This document shows positions 6,309 through 13,703 of a stretch of DNA of 17,562 nucleotides, piece after piece. The stretch comes from CAVYVZ01 sp050748045 (GTDB lineage: Bacteria; Acidobacteriota; Vicinamibacteria; Vicinamibacterales; UBA2999). Location: the NCBI GenBank assembly GCA_050748045.1, contig JBOGIW010000415.1, positions 1 to 17,562 on the forward strand. Reading direction: 5' to 3'. Both the position numbers and the translations under genes were made by a program. The notes beneath the pieces are model-generated. The model had not been told where the DNA came from and searched no databases. It saw only the letters and a program-made list of their open reading frames with translations. Within the stretch, counting starts at the first letter, position 1, and each line of letters opens with the position of its first letter.

Positions 6309-7790
6309 TTGAGGAACTGGAGATATCGAATGGCGGCCGCGCTCGTGGCGCTCGCTTCATTGACGGCGTGGACCGTATCGGGCGACAACGCCCCGGTGCC
6401 TCCGGCGCCCGCGGCTCTCGCGGCCTCGGCCGTGCCGGCCGGGGCCGATGCGCGCACGATTGGCACGGGCGTCGATTCCTACGCCCCCATTGTCGAAAAG
6501 GTCGCCCCGACCGTCGTGACCATCCGGTCGGCGCGTCGGGCGCGCACAGGCCAGCAGGTCCCCTTTGCGCAGGATCCGTTCTTCCAGCGCTTCTTCGGTG
6601 AGCGCCTGCCGCAGGACCGGATACCGCAGCCGCGACAGCAGACCGGGCTCGGGTCAGGCGTCATCGTCAGCGCCGACGGGTACGTCCTGACGAACCACCA
6701 CGTCGTGGACGGGGCGGAGGAGATTACCGTGGAGCTGACCGACGGCCGCTCGTTCACGGCAACGGTGGTCGGCAGCGATGCGCCGAGCGATCTGGCGGTG
6801 CTGAGGATCGAGGGGCGCAACTTCCCCGTGCTGCCGCTCGGCAATTCCGACCAGGTGCGTGTCGGCGACGTTGTGCTCGCCGTCGGCAACCCGATGGGCG
6901 TCGGCCAGACGGTGACGATGGGGATCATCAGCGCGAAGGGACGCGCCACGGGGCTCGGCGACGGCAGCTTCGAGGATTTCCTCCAGACCGACGCGCCGAT
7001 CAACCACGGCAACTCGGGCGGCGCGCTCGTCAGCACGCGCGGCGAGCTGGTCGGCATCAACTCGCAGATCCTGTCGCCGTCGGGCGGCAACATCGGGATC
7101 GGCTTTGCGATCCCGGCGAACATGGCGAAGCACGTCTTCCAGTCGCTCATCACCGACGGGCGCGTGCACCGCGGCATGCTCGGCGTCACCGTGCAGTCGA
7201 TGACGCCCGACCTGGCGCGAAGCCTGCGACTCGACGCGCCGGGCGGCGCGCTGGTCAGCTCGGTGACCCCCAGGGGGCCTGCCGACCAGGCCGGCGTCGA
7301 GCGCGGCGACGTCGTCACCGCCATCGACGGCGTGAAGATGGCCGACAGCAACGCGCTGCGGAACCATATCGCCTCGATGAAGCCGGGGACGACGACGACG
7401 CTGACCGTGGTGCGCGACGGCCGCGAGCGGACGCTGACCGCAACGCTCGCCGAGCTGCCATCGAGGGGGGCGCCGCCCACCCCGGCCGACGCGGCGGTGA
7501 ATGGCGGCGGCGCGGGACTCTCGGTCGAGCCGCTCACGCCGGAGACGGCGAGGCGCCTCGGCCTCGAGACGGCCGAAGGCCTTCTGATCACCCACGTCGA
7601 TCCATCCGGTCCGGCCGCCGATGCGGGGTTCCGCCGCGGCGACGTGATCCAGGAAGTCGACGGCACGAAGGTGGAGTCGGTCGCGGCTCTTCGGCGCGAG
7701 CTCGCGGCGGCTGGCGATCGGCCCGCGCTCGTGCTCGTCCAGCGTGGCGACGCGACGCTCTTCTTCACGCTCAGCCCGCGCCAGTCGTAA
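6309..7790 (+). CDS. Do-family periplasmic serine protease/chaperone (HtrA/DegQ type)
   Basis: A 493-residue S1C protease for envelope protein quality control. The TTG start at 6309 is fixed by a strong AGGGAGG (6295-6301) 7 nt upstream. The N-terminus has a short basic and hydrophobic segment (RMAAALVALASLTAWTVSG), a signal peptide or anchor, then a Pro/Ala-rich stretch. The protease domain (about 60-280) holds the triad H131 (TNHHVV), D161 (SDLAVL) and S236 (GNSGGAL). The residue usually seen as Pro before GNSGG is His here. Two PDZ domains follow (about 285-380 and 395-490), each with a GD-V-x-x-(I/V)-(D/N)-G type core. Length and domain order are those of DegP/DegQ. It lies 148 bp after the sensor kinase gene on the same strand, as expected of a protease controlled by that two-component system. 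Confidence 0.95.
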   Translation: MRNWRYRMAAALVALASLTAWTVSGDNAPVPPAPAALAASAVPAGADARTIGTGVDSYAPIVEKVAPTVVTIRSARRARTGQQVPFAQDPFFQRFFGERLPQDRIPQPRQQTGLGSGVIVSADGYVLTNHHVVDGAEEITVELTDGRSFTATVVGSDAPSDLAVLRIEGRNFPVLPLGNSDQVRVGDVVLAVGNPMGVGQTVTMGIISAKGRATGLGDGSFEDFLQTDAPINHGNSGGALVSTRGELVGINSQILSPSGGNIGIGFAIPANMAKHVFQSLITDGRVHRGMLGVTVQSMTPDLARSLRLDAPGGALVSSVTPRGPADQAGVERGDVVTAIDGVKMADSNALRNHIASMKPGTTTTLTVVRDGRERTLTATLAELPSRGAPPTPADAAVNGGGAGLSVEPLTPETARRLGLETAEGLLITHVDPSGPAADAGFRRGDVIQEVDGTKVESVAALRRELAAAGDRPALVLVQRGDATLFFTLSPRQS

Positions 7791-7855
7791 GCCTGTCATT
7801 CCCGTGGGGTTTCCCGCGCCCGACGCCAGGGTGCCCGACATCGTCAGAAAACCGC

Positions 7856-7885
7856 TTGACGAAATCAGGGTGTGTGTGGCCTAAA
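7856..7885 (+). promoter_or_regulatory. Possible sigma-70-like promoter of the selenoprotein gene
   Basis: TTGACG (7856-7861) is followed after 18 nt by CCTAAA (7880-7885). The -35 box is good and the -10 box is poor. The gap after the protease gene is 118 bp, so a separate promoter is plausible but unproven. Confidence 0.3.
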
Positions 7886-7908
7886 CGTCAGAACGGGGTA
7901 GGTCCTCG

Positions 7909-8967
7909 GTGAGATTTGTCCGTGCCGGAGCCGTCTGGTGTGTGCTGCTGGCGGGCGTGAGCGCGCCCGGGTCGACCCTGCTCGGTCAGTCGGGAGCGGT
8001 GAAGATAAGCCAGCGCGGCCCGCAGGTGGGAGAGGCCGTGCCGCCGGTCTCCGGCAGAGACCAGTTCGGCAGAGCTCAGACCCTCGAAACGATGCTCGGC
8101 GCGAAGGGCGCGATGCTCGTGTTCTTCCGATCGGCGGACTGGTGACCGTACTGCAAAACGCAGCTCGTGGAGCTGCAAGGCCGCTATGCCGACATGCAGA
8201 AGCAAGGCCTTGGGCTCGCAGCCATCAGCTATGACTCTCGCGAGACGCTCGAGCGATTCGCCGCCTCACGCGGGATCACGTTTCCCCTGATCTCCGATCC
8301 CGGATCGACCATCATCAGGCGATATGGACTGCTGAACGACACGGTGGAGCCCACGAACCGTGCGTACGGCGTCCCCCACCCGGGCACCCTGGTTGTCGAT
8401 CACACAGGAGTCGTGACCTCACGATTCTTCGAAGAGGCCTATCAGGAGCGAAGCACGTCCGCGAGCATCCTGGCCAGACAAGGGGGGAATGCCTTCGGTC
8501 CCGCGGTCAGCCGCCACACTCCGCATCTCACCCTGAGCGCCTCCATCAGCGACGCCATCGTCGCACCCGGCGAACGCGTCACGATCGTCCTCGAGGTCGC
8601 CCCTCGACAAGGCATGCATGTGTACGCACCTGGCAAGCATGGCTACCAGGTTGTGCGGCTGGCCATCGATCCCCACCCGTGGCTGCGCGTACAGCCGCCG
8701 CAATACCCGCCGCCGGAGATCTATCATTTCAAGCCCCTGGACGAACGTGTCGAGGTGTACTCGAGGCCGTTCCGCCTGACCGTGGACGTGACGATCCTGG
8801 CCACGCCGGACGTGCAAAAGGCGCTTGCCGGGCAGGAGTCCATTTCCATCGGCGGGGTGTTCGAGTACCAGGCCTGCGACGACACGGTGTGCTTCAATCC
8901 AGGTCGCGTTCCGATCGGCGTCACGCTGACGCTGAAGCCACTGGATCGGAACCCGCCCGGCGACTGA
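7909..8967 (+). CDS. Exported peroxiredoxin-like selenoprotein with DsbD-alpha-like C-terminal domain (in-frame TGA = Sec79)
   Basis: I read this as one 352-residue CDS with TGA 8143-8145 translated as selenocysteine. Start is GTG 7909, with AGG at 7900-7902 upstream. Residues 1-26 look like a signal peptide (VWCVLLAGVSAPGSTLLGQ). Residues about 33-185 are an AhpC/TSA-thioredoxin fold: VGEAVPP, then LVFFRSADW-U-PYCKTQLVEL, then ISYDSRETLERFA, FPLISDPG and GTLVVDHTGVV. U79 and C82 form a UxxC centre where related proteins have CPYC. Residues about 210-350 resemble the DsbD N-terminal domain, with C323 and C328 in YQACDDTVCFNP. The expected role is thiol/peroxide redox chemistry outside the cytoplasm. 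The reading frame, protein similarity and hydrophobic pattern continue normally after the TGA, and a SECIS-like hairpin follows it. A plain nonsense mutation or TGC-to-TGA error is the alternative. A gene caller would report two pieces, 7909-8145 and 8167-8967. Confidence 0.85.
8146..8180 (+). promoter_or_regulatory. Bacterial SECIS-like element after the Sec codon
   Basis: GCAGCTC (8160-8166) and GAGCTGC (8170-8176) form a perfect 7-bp stem with loop GTG (8167-8169). The loop begins 21 nt after the TGA. Counting the T of TGA as 1, the loop GU is at 25-26, close to G23-U24 of the E. coli fdhF SECIS that SelB contacts. A short stem with G in the first loop position matches the general bacterial SECIS description. 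There is no obvious equivalent of the fdhF bulged U. Confidence 0.75.
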
Positions 8968-9087
8968 CGACTCGTTGAACTGCTGCTCCAGGATCGGCAC
9001 GGCGGAGTGTCTTGCCTCGCTCGCCTTCACGCGGAGCCCGCGGGAATCGTCAGCCTCGGCCGTTCCGCGCGTTCGGCACCCGACAAG

Positions 9088-9118
9088 ACACAGGGCCGGC
9101 ACGGAGCCGGCCCTGTGT
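9088..9118. terminator. Bidirectional hairpin terminator between convergent genes
   Basis: ACACAGGGCCGGC (9088-9100) and GCCGGCCCTGTGT (9106-9118) form a perfect 13-bp stem with a 5-nt loop. It sits between the selenoprotein gene (+) and the secreted-protein gene (-), whose stop is 18 bp away. There is no real T-run on either side, so it is a strong hairpin but not a textbook intrinsic terminator. Confidence 0.7.
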
Positions 9119-9136
9119 GGTCCCGCCTGTCGATCG

Positions 9137-9772
9137 CTACGGCGTCTCAACGCCGCCGCACATCGTGAACTCGTCCGGCGCCGGGTCGGGCGCGGTCGTG
9201 GAGGGGTTCGAGCCGTGGAGCTGGATGTTGCCGCCCCCCGGGTTGCCCGCATTGAGCAGCCGCGGCGTGACCGCGTAGCCGTTCGAGAGACGGATGCCGA
9301 ACTCGTCGCCGGATCCTGGTTCTCCGTTGTCCGTCAACCGGACGCGGAACCACACGGGTTGCGGCTCGGCACCGTTTGTCGTGGCCAGTCCGCAGATTTC
9401 CCGGACGGTCGAACCAGGCAGCGGCGTCAGGTATCCTGTGACCTCGACGCTGTTGACGTGGTATCCGGTGGCATGGTCCACGAAGTTGACATGCCCCCAG
9501 AACCCGCCGTTCTTGCAGCCTCCGTGCGCACCGAAATTCGCCTTCGTCCCCGAGTCGGTGATCACGAAGCCGCCGCTCGTCGCGAAGTCGCACGGTGACG
9601 GCACGGCCGGTCCGCCGGAGCCGATGTCCTGCGCAACGGCGGTGCTGGCGGCCACCGCCGCCAGCGGCACCAGCGCCGCGGCGAGAGCCGCCGCGCGTGC
9701 GTGCTTCAGCGACCCCTGCAGCAACTGCTGCGTTTTCTCCCGCAATTCTCCGTGACGACGCTTCTGCGACAT
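9137..9772 (-). CDS. Secreted protein with post-COAP-1-like domain
   Basis: About 211 residues. I start it at the ATG at 9772 because GAGGAGG (9779-9785) lies 6 nt upstream of it; the other ATG at 9778 touches that sequence directly. The N-terminus is long and polar (MSQKRRHGELREKTQQLLQG), then comes a hydrophobic stretch AAALAAALVPLAAVAAS ending near TAVAQ, as in a signal peptide. The mature part (FATSGGFVI, KANFGAHG, GHVNFVDHATGYHVNSVEVTGYL, RVRLTDNGEPGSGDEFGIRLSNGY, GGGNIQLH) matches the repeat-type beta domain known as post-COAP-1. It has four cysteines in the mature chain, which could form disulfides. Its function is unknown; it is probably a surface or secreted structural module. It is divergent from the glycosyltransferase and converges on the selenoprotein gene. 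Confidence 0.8.
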   Translation of the reverse strand: MSQKRRHGELREKTQQLLQGSLKHARAAALAAALVPLAAVAASTAVAQDIGSGGPAVPSPCDFATSGGFVITDSGTKANFGAHGGCKNGGFWGHVNFVDHATGYHVNSVEVTGYLTPLPGSTVREICGLATTNGAEPQPVWFRVRLTDNGEPGSGDEFGIRLSNGYAVTPRLLNAGNPGGGNIQLHGSNPSTTAPDPAPDEFTMCGGVETP

Positions 9773-9810
9773 TCTCATCCTCCTCGGGGGGAGTCTTGAG
9801 CGCCGGTTCG

Positions 9811-9839
9811 TTGACGCGCCGCGTGCCGGTCTGTACGCT
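9811..9839 (+). promoter_or_regulatory. Sigma-70-type promoter, leaderless start of the glycosyltransferase
   Basis: TTGACG (9811-9816), a 17-nt spacer and TACGCT (9834-9839) form the best housekeeping-type promoter in the window. Six nt then lead to the GTG at 9846, so the start codon is at or beside +1. There is no Shine-Dalgarno sequence. Confidence 0.65.
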
Positions 9840-9845
9840 CAACCC

Positions 9846-11090
9846 GTGCGGTTTCTCCTGGTCAACAATCATTGCGTCACCGATCCCACGGCCGGCGTCA
9901 CGCAGAGCCTGCGCACGATCATGGGATGGCTTGCCGCCGCCGGGCACTCGTGCCACATCCTGACGACGGCGCGCTTCGAGAGCCCTGTGACGTTCACGAT
10001 CGAGGAGCACCTCGCGCAGCAGGGCGGCCACCGATCGGAGCTCGTCTCGCCGCGGCGCGGCGCCGGACGGCCCGTTGTCCGCTACACGTCGGCCGGCGTG
10101 CCGATCACGCTGCTGCTCACGCGGCGCAACGACGAGTCACGCCCCGATCGCGCCGAAGCCAGGCAGTACGCCGCGCTGGTCGATCGGCTGCTGGACGAGC
10201 TCGAGCCCGACCAGTTGATCGCGTGCAACGGTCACCCGATGATCCTCGCGGCGATGGCGGCGGCCCGGAAGCGAGGCGTCACCACCGCCTTTGCCGTCCG
10301 CGGCTTCGGATACTACGAGCCGCGCTACTTCGAGCACGTCAATCATGCGTTCACGTGCAGCCGGTTCCTGACCGACCTGTATCGTGAAAAGGTCGGGCTC
10401 GTCAGCACGCCGATCGAGCCGCCGATCGAGTGGTCAACCGTTGTGGCGCCTACCGAGTCGCGCGCGTTCGTCACCTTCGTGCACCCGGCGCCTCACAAGG
10501 GCCTGATGCTGTTTGCCCGCCTCGCCGACATGCTCGGCGCCCGGCGGCCGGACATTCCGATCCTCGTCGTGCAGTCCGGGCAGAGCGGCGGCTCGCTCAA
10601 CGCCATTCCCGGACTCGACTTCAGCAAGTACCCGCAGATCATGGCCGCGCCGCCTGTGCCCACGCCGGCCGACTACTTCGCGCTGACCCGCATCCTCCTC
10701 GTGCCGTCGGTCTGGGAGGAACCCTTCGGCAGAGTGGCCGCGGAGGCGATGATCAACGCCATTCCGCCGCTTGTCAGCGATCGGGGATCGCTGCCGCACG
10801 TCGTTGGTGGCGACGTCTCCGCCGGCGGAGGCGGACGCGTGCTTCCGATCCCCGACTGGTTGACGTTCAAGGCCACGAGGCTCCCCACCGAACACGAAGT
10901 CGAGCCGTGGTACGACGCCGTGTGTGCCCTCTGGGACGATCCCGCCCTCTATGCGCTCGTCGCGGCGCGCGCGCGGGCGATCGCCGAAGAGCGGTACAGC
11001 GAGCACGTCTCCCGCAAGCGGCACCTCGAGTACTTCACAACCTTGACGCCCGACGGCCGCGCCTTCGGGCCCTCGTCGTCTATGGCATAG
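9846..11090 (+). CDS. GT4-family glycosyltransferase
   Basis: A 414-residue GT-B fold transferase. The N-terminal Rossmann half begins MRFLLVNNHCVTDPTAGVTQSL with the glycine-containing acceptor loop. The C-terminal half has VHPAPHKG, a VPSVWEEPFGRVAAEAM segment carrying the EX7E donor-sugar motif, and ISPP-like strands before SDRGSLPHVVGG. Such enzymes transfer sugars from nucleotide donors to lipid or polysaccharide acceptors at the cytoplasmic membrane face; donor and acceptor are unknown here. The GTG start at 9846 gives the natural first strand and follows a promoter directly. It stands alone, with no other polysaccharide gene adjacent. Confidence 0.9.
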   Translation: MRFLLVNNHCVTDPTAGVTQSLRTIMGWLAAAGHSCHILTTARFESPVTFTIEEHLAQQGGHRSELVSPRRGAGRPVVRYTSAGVPITLLLTRRNDESRPDRAEARQYAALVDRLLDELEPDQLIACNGHPMILAAMAAARKRGVTTAFAVRGFGYYEPRYFEHVNHAFTCSRFLTDLYREKVGLVSTPIEPPIEWSTVVAPTESRAFVTFVHPAPHKGLMLFARLADMLGARRPDIPILVVQSGQSGGSLNAIPGLDFSKYPQIMAAPPVPTPADYFALTRILLVPSVWEEPFGRVAAEAMINAIPPLVSDRGSLPHVVGGDVSAGGGGRVLPIPDWLTFKATRLPTEHEVEPWYDAVCALWDDPALYALVAARARAIAEERYSEHVSRKRHLEYFTTLTPDGRAFGPSSSMA

Positions 11091-11133
11091 CCGATGCCAC
11101 GGCGGCCCGGGCGCATTCCGGCACGCCGGGCTG
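11083..11133 (+). terminator. Two hairpins after the glycosyltransferase stop
   Basis: TGGCAT (11083-11088) and ATGCCA (11094-11099) form a 6-bp hairpin across the stop codon. CGGCCCGG (11103-11110) pairs with CCGGGCTG (11126-11133), including one G-T pair, around a 15-nt loop. There is no T-run. The rest of the gap to 11291 shows no gene. Confidence 0.3.
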
Positions 11134-11291
11134 GCCCTGCGATCCTGGAGGCCCCGTACACGGGCAGCGGCACAGCAAGAAACGTCAGCCCGGGTACGAA
11201 GATTGGCTGTCAGGTGAATTACAAACCTGGAATGGGCACGGCCGCGCCACGGTCTCGCGCGGAACGTCGGACATCGGCCGCGGTGAGCGCG

Positions 11292-12533
11292 CTACTGCGA
11301 GCGCCCTCGCGCGGCGATCGGCCACACCGCTTCGACGCGATCGTTCCGGATCGCGTAGACCTGGTCGTATTCGTTGACCACGGGGTCGCAGTGCGGAACG
11401 ATGAGCTCCAGCTTGTCGCCGACCTTGTAGGCACGTGTCGCCGTCTCGTATCGGATCACGCCGAACTCGTCCGACCCGGCGTTGTAGGCGAACCCCGGCT
11501 CACCGACGACCCAGGGCCCCGGCTTGTTGAGCGTGAGCGCCTTCGCGCCCGCGTCGGTGGTCAGCGAGTCGGGAAAGTACGTGTTGAGGACGGTGCTGAG
11601 CACGGTCAGGGACGGCGCGAAATCGGCGAAGGCCTGCTCGTCGGTATCAGACCCGATCTCGATGTACTGGCAGTCCATGAACACGTAGCTGCCCACCTGG
11701 ACGTCGGTGACGCCGGCCGCCTTGTGCATGATGTTGTAGGTCCCGGTGCCGCCGCCGCTGAAGATCTCCGTGTTGAGGCCGGCGCGCTTCATTCGCTCGA
11801 ACGTCTCCACCGACGGCTCGTACCGCTTCAACGTCTGGTCCTGACGGTTGGCGAACCCCTTGATATGCTGCGCGCCGCCGTCGTAGCTGATCATCCCGCG
11901 AAGCGTGAGGCTGGGCAGCGTGTCCACGAGCTGCGCCAGCGCCATCGCCTGGTCGCCGGCCGGCACACCGGTGCGCGTGCCGACCGCCACGTCGACGACG
12001 ACGTCGGCCGTGACGCGCGCCTCGCGCGCCGCGTCGGAGAGATCCCGCGCGTTCTGCGGGTGATCGACGGCCTGAATGAAGTGCGCCGTGCGGCTCCGAA
12101 TCTGCATCGCGCGGCGGATCTTGGCGGGCGTCACGTTCGCGGTGGTCATCAGGATCCGGTCGATGCCGTGGGCGGCGAACACCTCCGCTTCACTCACCTT
12201 GGCCGCGCAGATGCCGATGGAGCCGCCCGCGATCTGGAGCTTCGCGATGGCCGGACACTTGTGCGTCTTGGCGTGCGGCCGGCTGGCGATCTTCGTGGCG
12301 GCCAGCTTCGTCCGCATCGTCGCGATGTTCCGCTCGAGCGCGTCGAGATCGACGCAGAGCGCCGGCGTGTCGAGATCCCACTTCGACACGCCGGTCAGCG
12401 TGCCATCGGCGGCACGCGCACGCATCTCGGCGCCGGTGTAGCCATTCACGGGCGAAGGAATCCAGACGCTCGCGGTACCCGCGGTGGCGGTGGCGATGAA
12501 GTGACGACGCGAGAGCTCGACTGAACGTCGCAT
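11292..12533 (-). CDS. Tat-exported D-threonine aldolase / DSD1-family PLP enzyme
   Basis: A 413-residue fold-type III PLP enzyme. The ATG at 12533 has GGAGG 7 nt upstream and starts directly before a twin-arginine signal (ELSRRHFIATATAGTA), so longer starts are unlikely. KWDLDTPALCVDLDALERNI opens the alanine-racemase-like barrel. K89 in RPHAKTHKC is the expected PLP lysine. A glycine-rich phosphate site (SGGGTGTYNI) follows. H381 and D383 in HCDPVVNEYD are the metal pair of D-threonine aldolases and D-serine dehydratases. The reaction would be a metal-dependent retro-aldol cleavage or dehydration of a D-3-hydroxy amino acid; the exact substrate is unknown. The Tat signal means a folded, cofactor-loaded enzyme is exported. 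The gene is downstream of the aspartyl protease gene on the same strand with a 139-bp gap. Confidence 0.88.
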   Translation of the reverse strand: MRRSVELSRRHFIATATAGTASVWIPSPVNGYTGAEMRARAADGTLTGVSKWDLDTPALCVDLDALERNIATMRTKLAATKIASRPHAKTHKCPAIAKLQIAGGSIGICAAKVSEAEVFAAHGIDRILMTTANVTPAKIRRAMQIRSRTAHFIQAVDHPQNARDLSDAAREARVTADVVVDVAVGTRTGVPAGDQAMALAQLVDTLPSLTLRGMISYDGGAQHIKGFANRQDQTLKRYEPSVETFERMKRAGLNTEIFSGGGTGTYNIMHKAAGVTDVQVGSYVFMDCQYIEIGSDTDEQAFADFAPSLTVLSTVLNTYFPDSLTTDAGAKALTLNKPGPWVVGEPGFAYNAGSDEFGVIRYETATRAYKVGDKLELIVPHCDPVVNEYDQVYAIRNDRVEAVWPIAARGRSQ

Positions 12534-12640
12534 GGCGTGTCCTCCGCTCTTCGGTTCACGGCCGATGGCGTGCGTCCTCCGGGAATGCGGTTCCACGCGA
12601 TTGGAGGCGTACGGTCGCAGGAGTGGGAGCGCACGCCGGG

Positions 12641-12646
12641 ATTCTA
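12641..12646 (-). promoter_or_regulatory. -10-like TAGAAT upstream of the PLP-enzyme gene
   Basis: On the minus strand TAGAAT is a good -10 box in the gap between the protease and PLP-enzyme genes. It would give a leader of about 100 nt. The matching -35 region (ATCCGG at 17 nt) is weak, so this is tentative. Confidence 0.3.
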
Positions 12647-12672
12647 CCCGCTGGCGGTGCCTTCCGGATCGG

Positions 12673-13539
12673 TCAGCCGCGCTTCCTGGCCGCTGCGACG
12701 ATCAGGTATCGCTTCGGACCGTTGACAGTCACACGCGAGAACAGATGGAGCGGCAGCAGCCCATCTTCCGTTCCCGGACTGGCCGCCCCGTCGACAATGA
12801 CCGCCCGCTGATTGAGCAGGCGGACGTCTCCCACCTCCAGATGGTCGATGAGCGCGCTTCGAGCCGCGCGCTGGCCGAGGAGCGTCGTCAAGACGACCGC
12901 GCCCAGCCGTGTCACCGGCGGCAGCTCCCGTCCGGGCCGCGCGAACAGGACAAACCCGGTCGCGCCACTGTCCGGGACGAGCTGCAATGGCCTGGATGAG
13001 GCTGACTTCCGGGCAAGCGACACGACGAATCGTCCCTCGTGCCATTCGAGCGGCAGGCGTGTGCCCGGCGCTGTTGGCTCCCCGGGCGAGTGCCAGACGA
13101 TCTGCTTTCGGCCATAGTCGATGGTGTAGGCGAGCGGCGCCAGGACGTCCTGGCCAATCAGCCCGTCAACCGCGGGACCGCGCACGAAGGTTTCCTCGGC
13201 CAGGATCACCGCCATGACGGCGACGCTCGATGCCGGGGCAAGAGCCACGCGTGCCAGCCGCGTGACGGGGCGCATCGCCTGCCCCGTCGCGGTCACCATC
13301 GGCGTCTGTGCGACGACGGAGCTGCGGAGTCGTCTGACAAGCCGCGCGGAAACCGCGGACCGGCTCGCTCCGGTGTCCAGCAGGAATCGAAACGGACCGT
13401 GCCCATCCACCGTAACCGGCACCACGATAGCGCCGTTTACACCGAGGGCGAACACCCGCGCCTCTCCGCCACCGCCGCCGGCGAGCGGTGAAGGCGTGAG
13501 CGCGAGCACGAGGACGGCGATGATTCCGCACAACCGCAC
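12673..13539 (-). CDS. Secreted retropepsin-like aspartyl protease with two catalytic motifs
   Basis: A 288-residue exported protein. The GTG at 13539 has GGGAGG about 5 nt upstream and begins a signal peptide (MRLCGIIAVLVLALTPSPLAGG). The first lobe carries D55 in FLLDTGASRSAVS and then the hydrophobic-hydrophobic-Gly strand DGLIGQDVL. The second lobe carries D190 in LVPDSGATGFVLF and later EDGLLPLHLFSRV. Both halves thus have a D-T/S-G-A motif and a following DGL strand, so a single chain could make the two-lobed active site that retropepsins build by dimerising. The substrate is unknown; it probably acts on periplasmic or external proteins. It is divergent from the winged-helix gene. Confidence 0.82.
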   Translation of the reverse strand: MRLCGIIAVLVLALTPSPLAGGGGGEARVFALGVNGAIVVPVTVDGHGPFRFLLDTGASRSAVSARLVRRLRSSVVAQTPMVTATGQAMRPVTRLARVALAPASSVAVMAVILAEETFVRGPAVDGLIGQDVLAPLAYTIDYGRKQIVWHSPGEPTAPGTRLPLEWHEGRFVVSLARKSASSRPLQLVPDSGATGFVLFARPGRELPPVTRLGAVVLTTLLGQRAARSALIDHLEVGDVRLLNQRAVIVDGAASPGTEDGLLPLHLFSRVTVNGPKRYLIVAAARKRG

Positions 13540-13689
13540 GGGGACCTCCCGGAAGCCGGAAGGCCACTCTGTGCGGCGGAGGCGTCTGAAGTCGTGAGGG
13601 CCTGACGATGAAACTCGCCGGGGGCGGCGGGAACCTGTGATGTTTTTCTGATGCTGCCGCTTCGATCTCGACCGGGACGCGGCCTGCGC

Positions 13690-13695
13690 TATCCT
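13690..13695 (+). promoter_or_regulatory. -10 box (TATCCT) for leaderless-type start of the winged-helix gene
   Basis: TATCCT ends 8 nt before the GTG at 13704. A TCGACC (13668-13673) 16 nt upstream is a fair -35 match. No Shine-Dalgarno sequence lies before the start, so a leaderless or nearly leaderless mRNA is likely. Confidence 0.5.
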
Positions 13696-13703
13696 GACCT
13701 GCA

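Noticed and set aside
6479..7841. Minus-strand open frames opposite the HtrA gene
   Set aside because: They are shadow frames of a gene with an intact catalytic triad, PDZ domains and a strong ribosome-binding site.
7909..8145. 78-residue truncated protein or pseudogene ending at the TGA
   Set aside because: The TGA replaces precisely the redox cysteine, the frame continues without other damage, and a SECIS-like hairpin follows. Sec decoding explains all three better than decay.
8968..9087. Small RNA or short gene between the selenoprotein and the terminator hairpin
   Set aside because: The frames covering it are shadows without a start signal, and no structured element was seen other than the hairpin at 9088-9118.
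11094..12524. 476-codon plus-strand open frame opposite the PLP enzyme
   Set aside because: Its product is Arg/Val-rich with no recognisable motifs, and the minus-strand gene is well supported.
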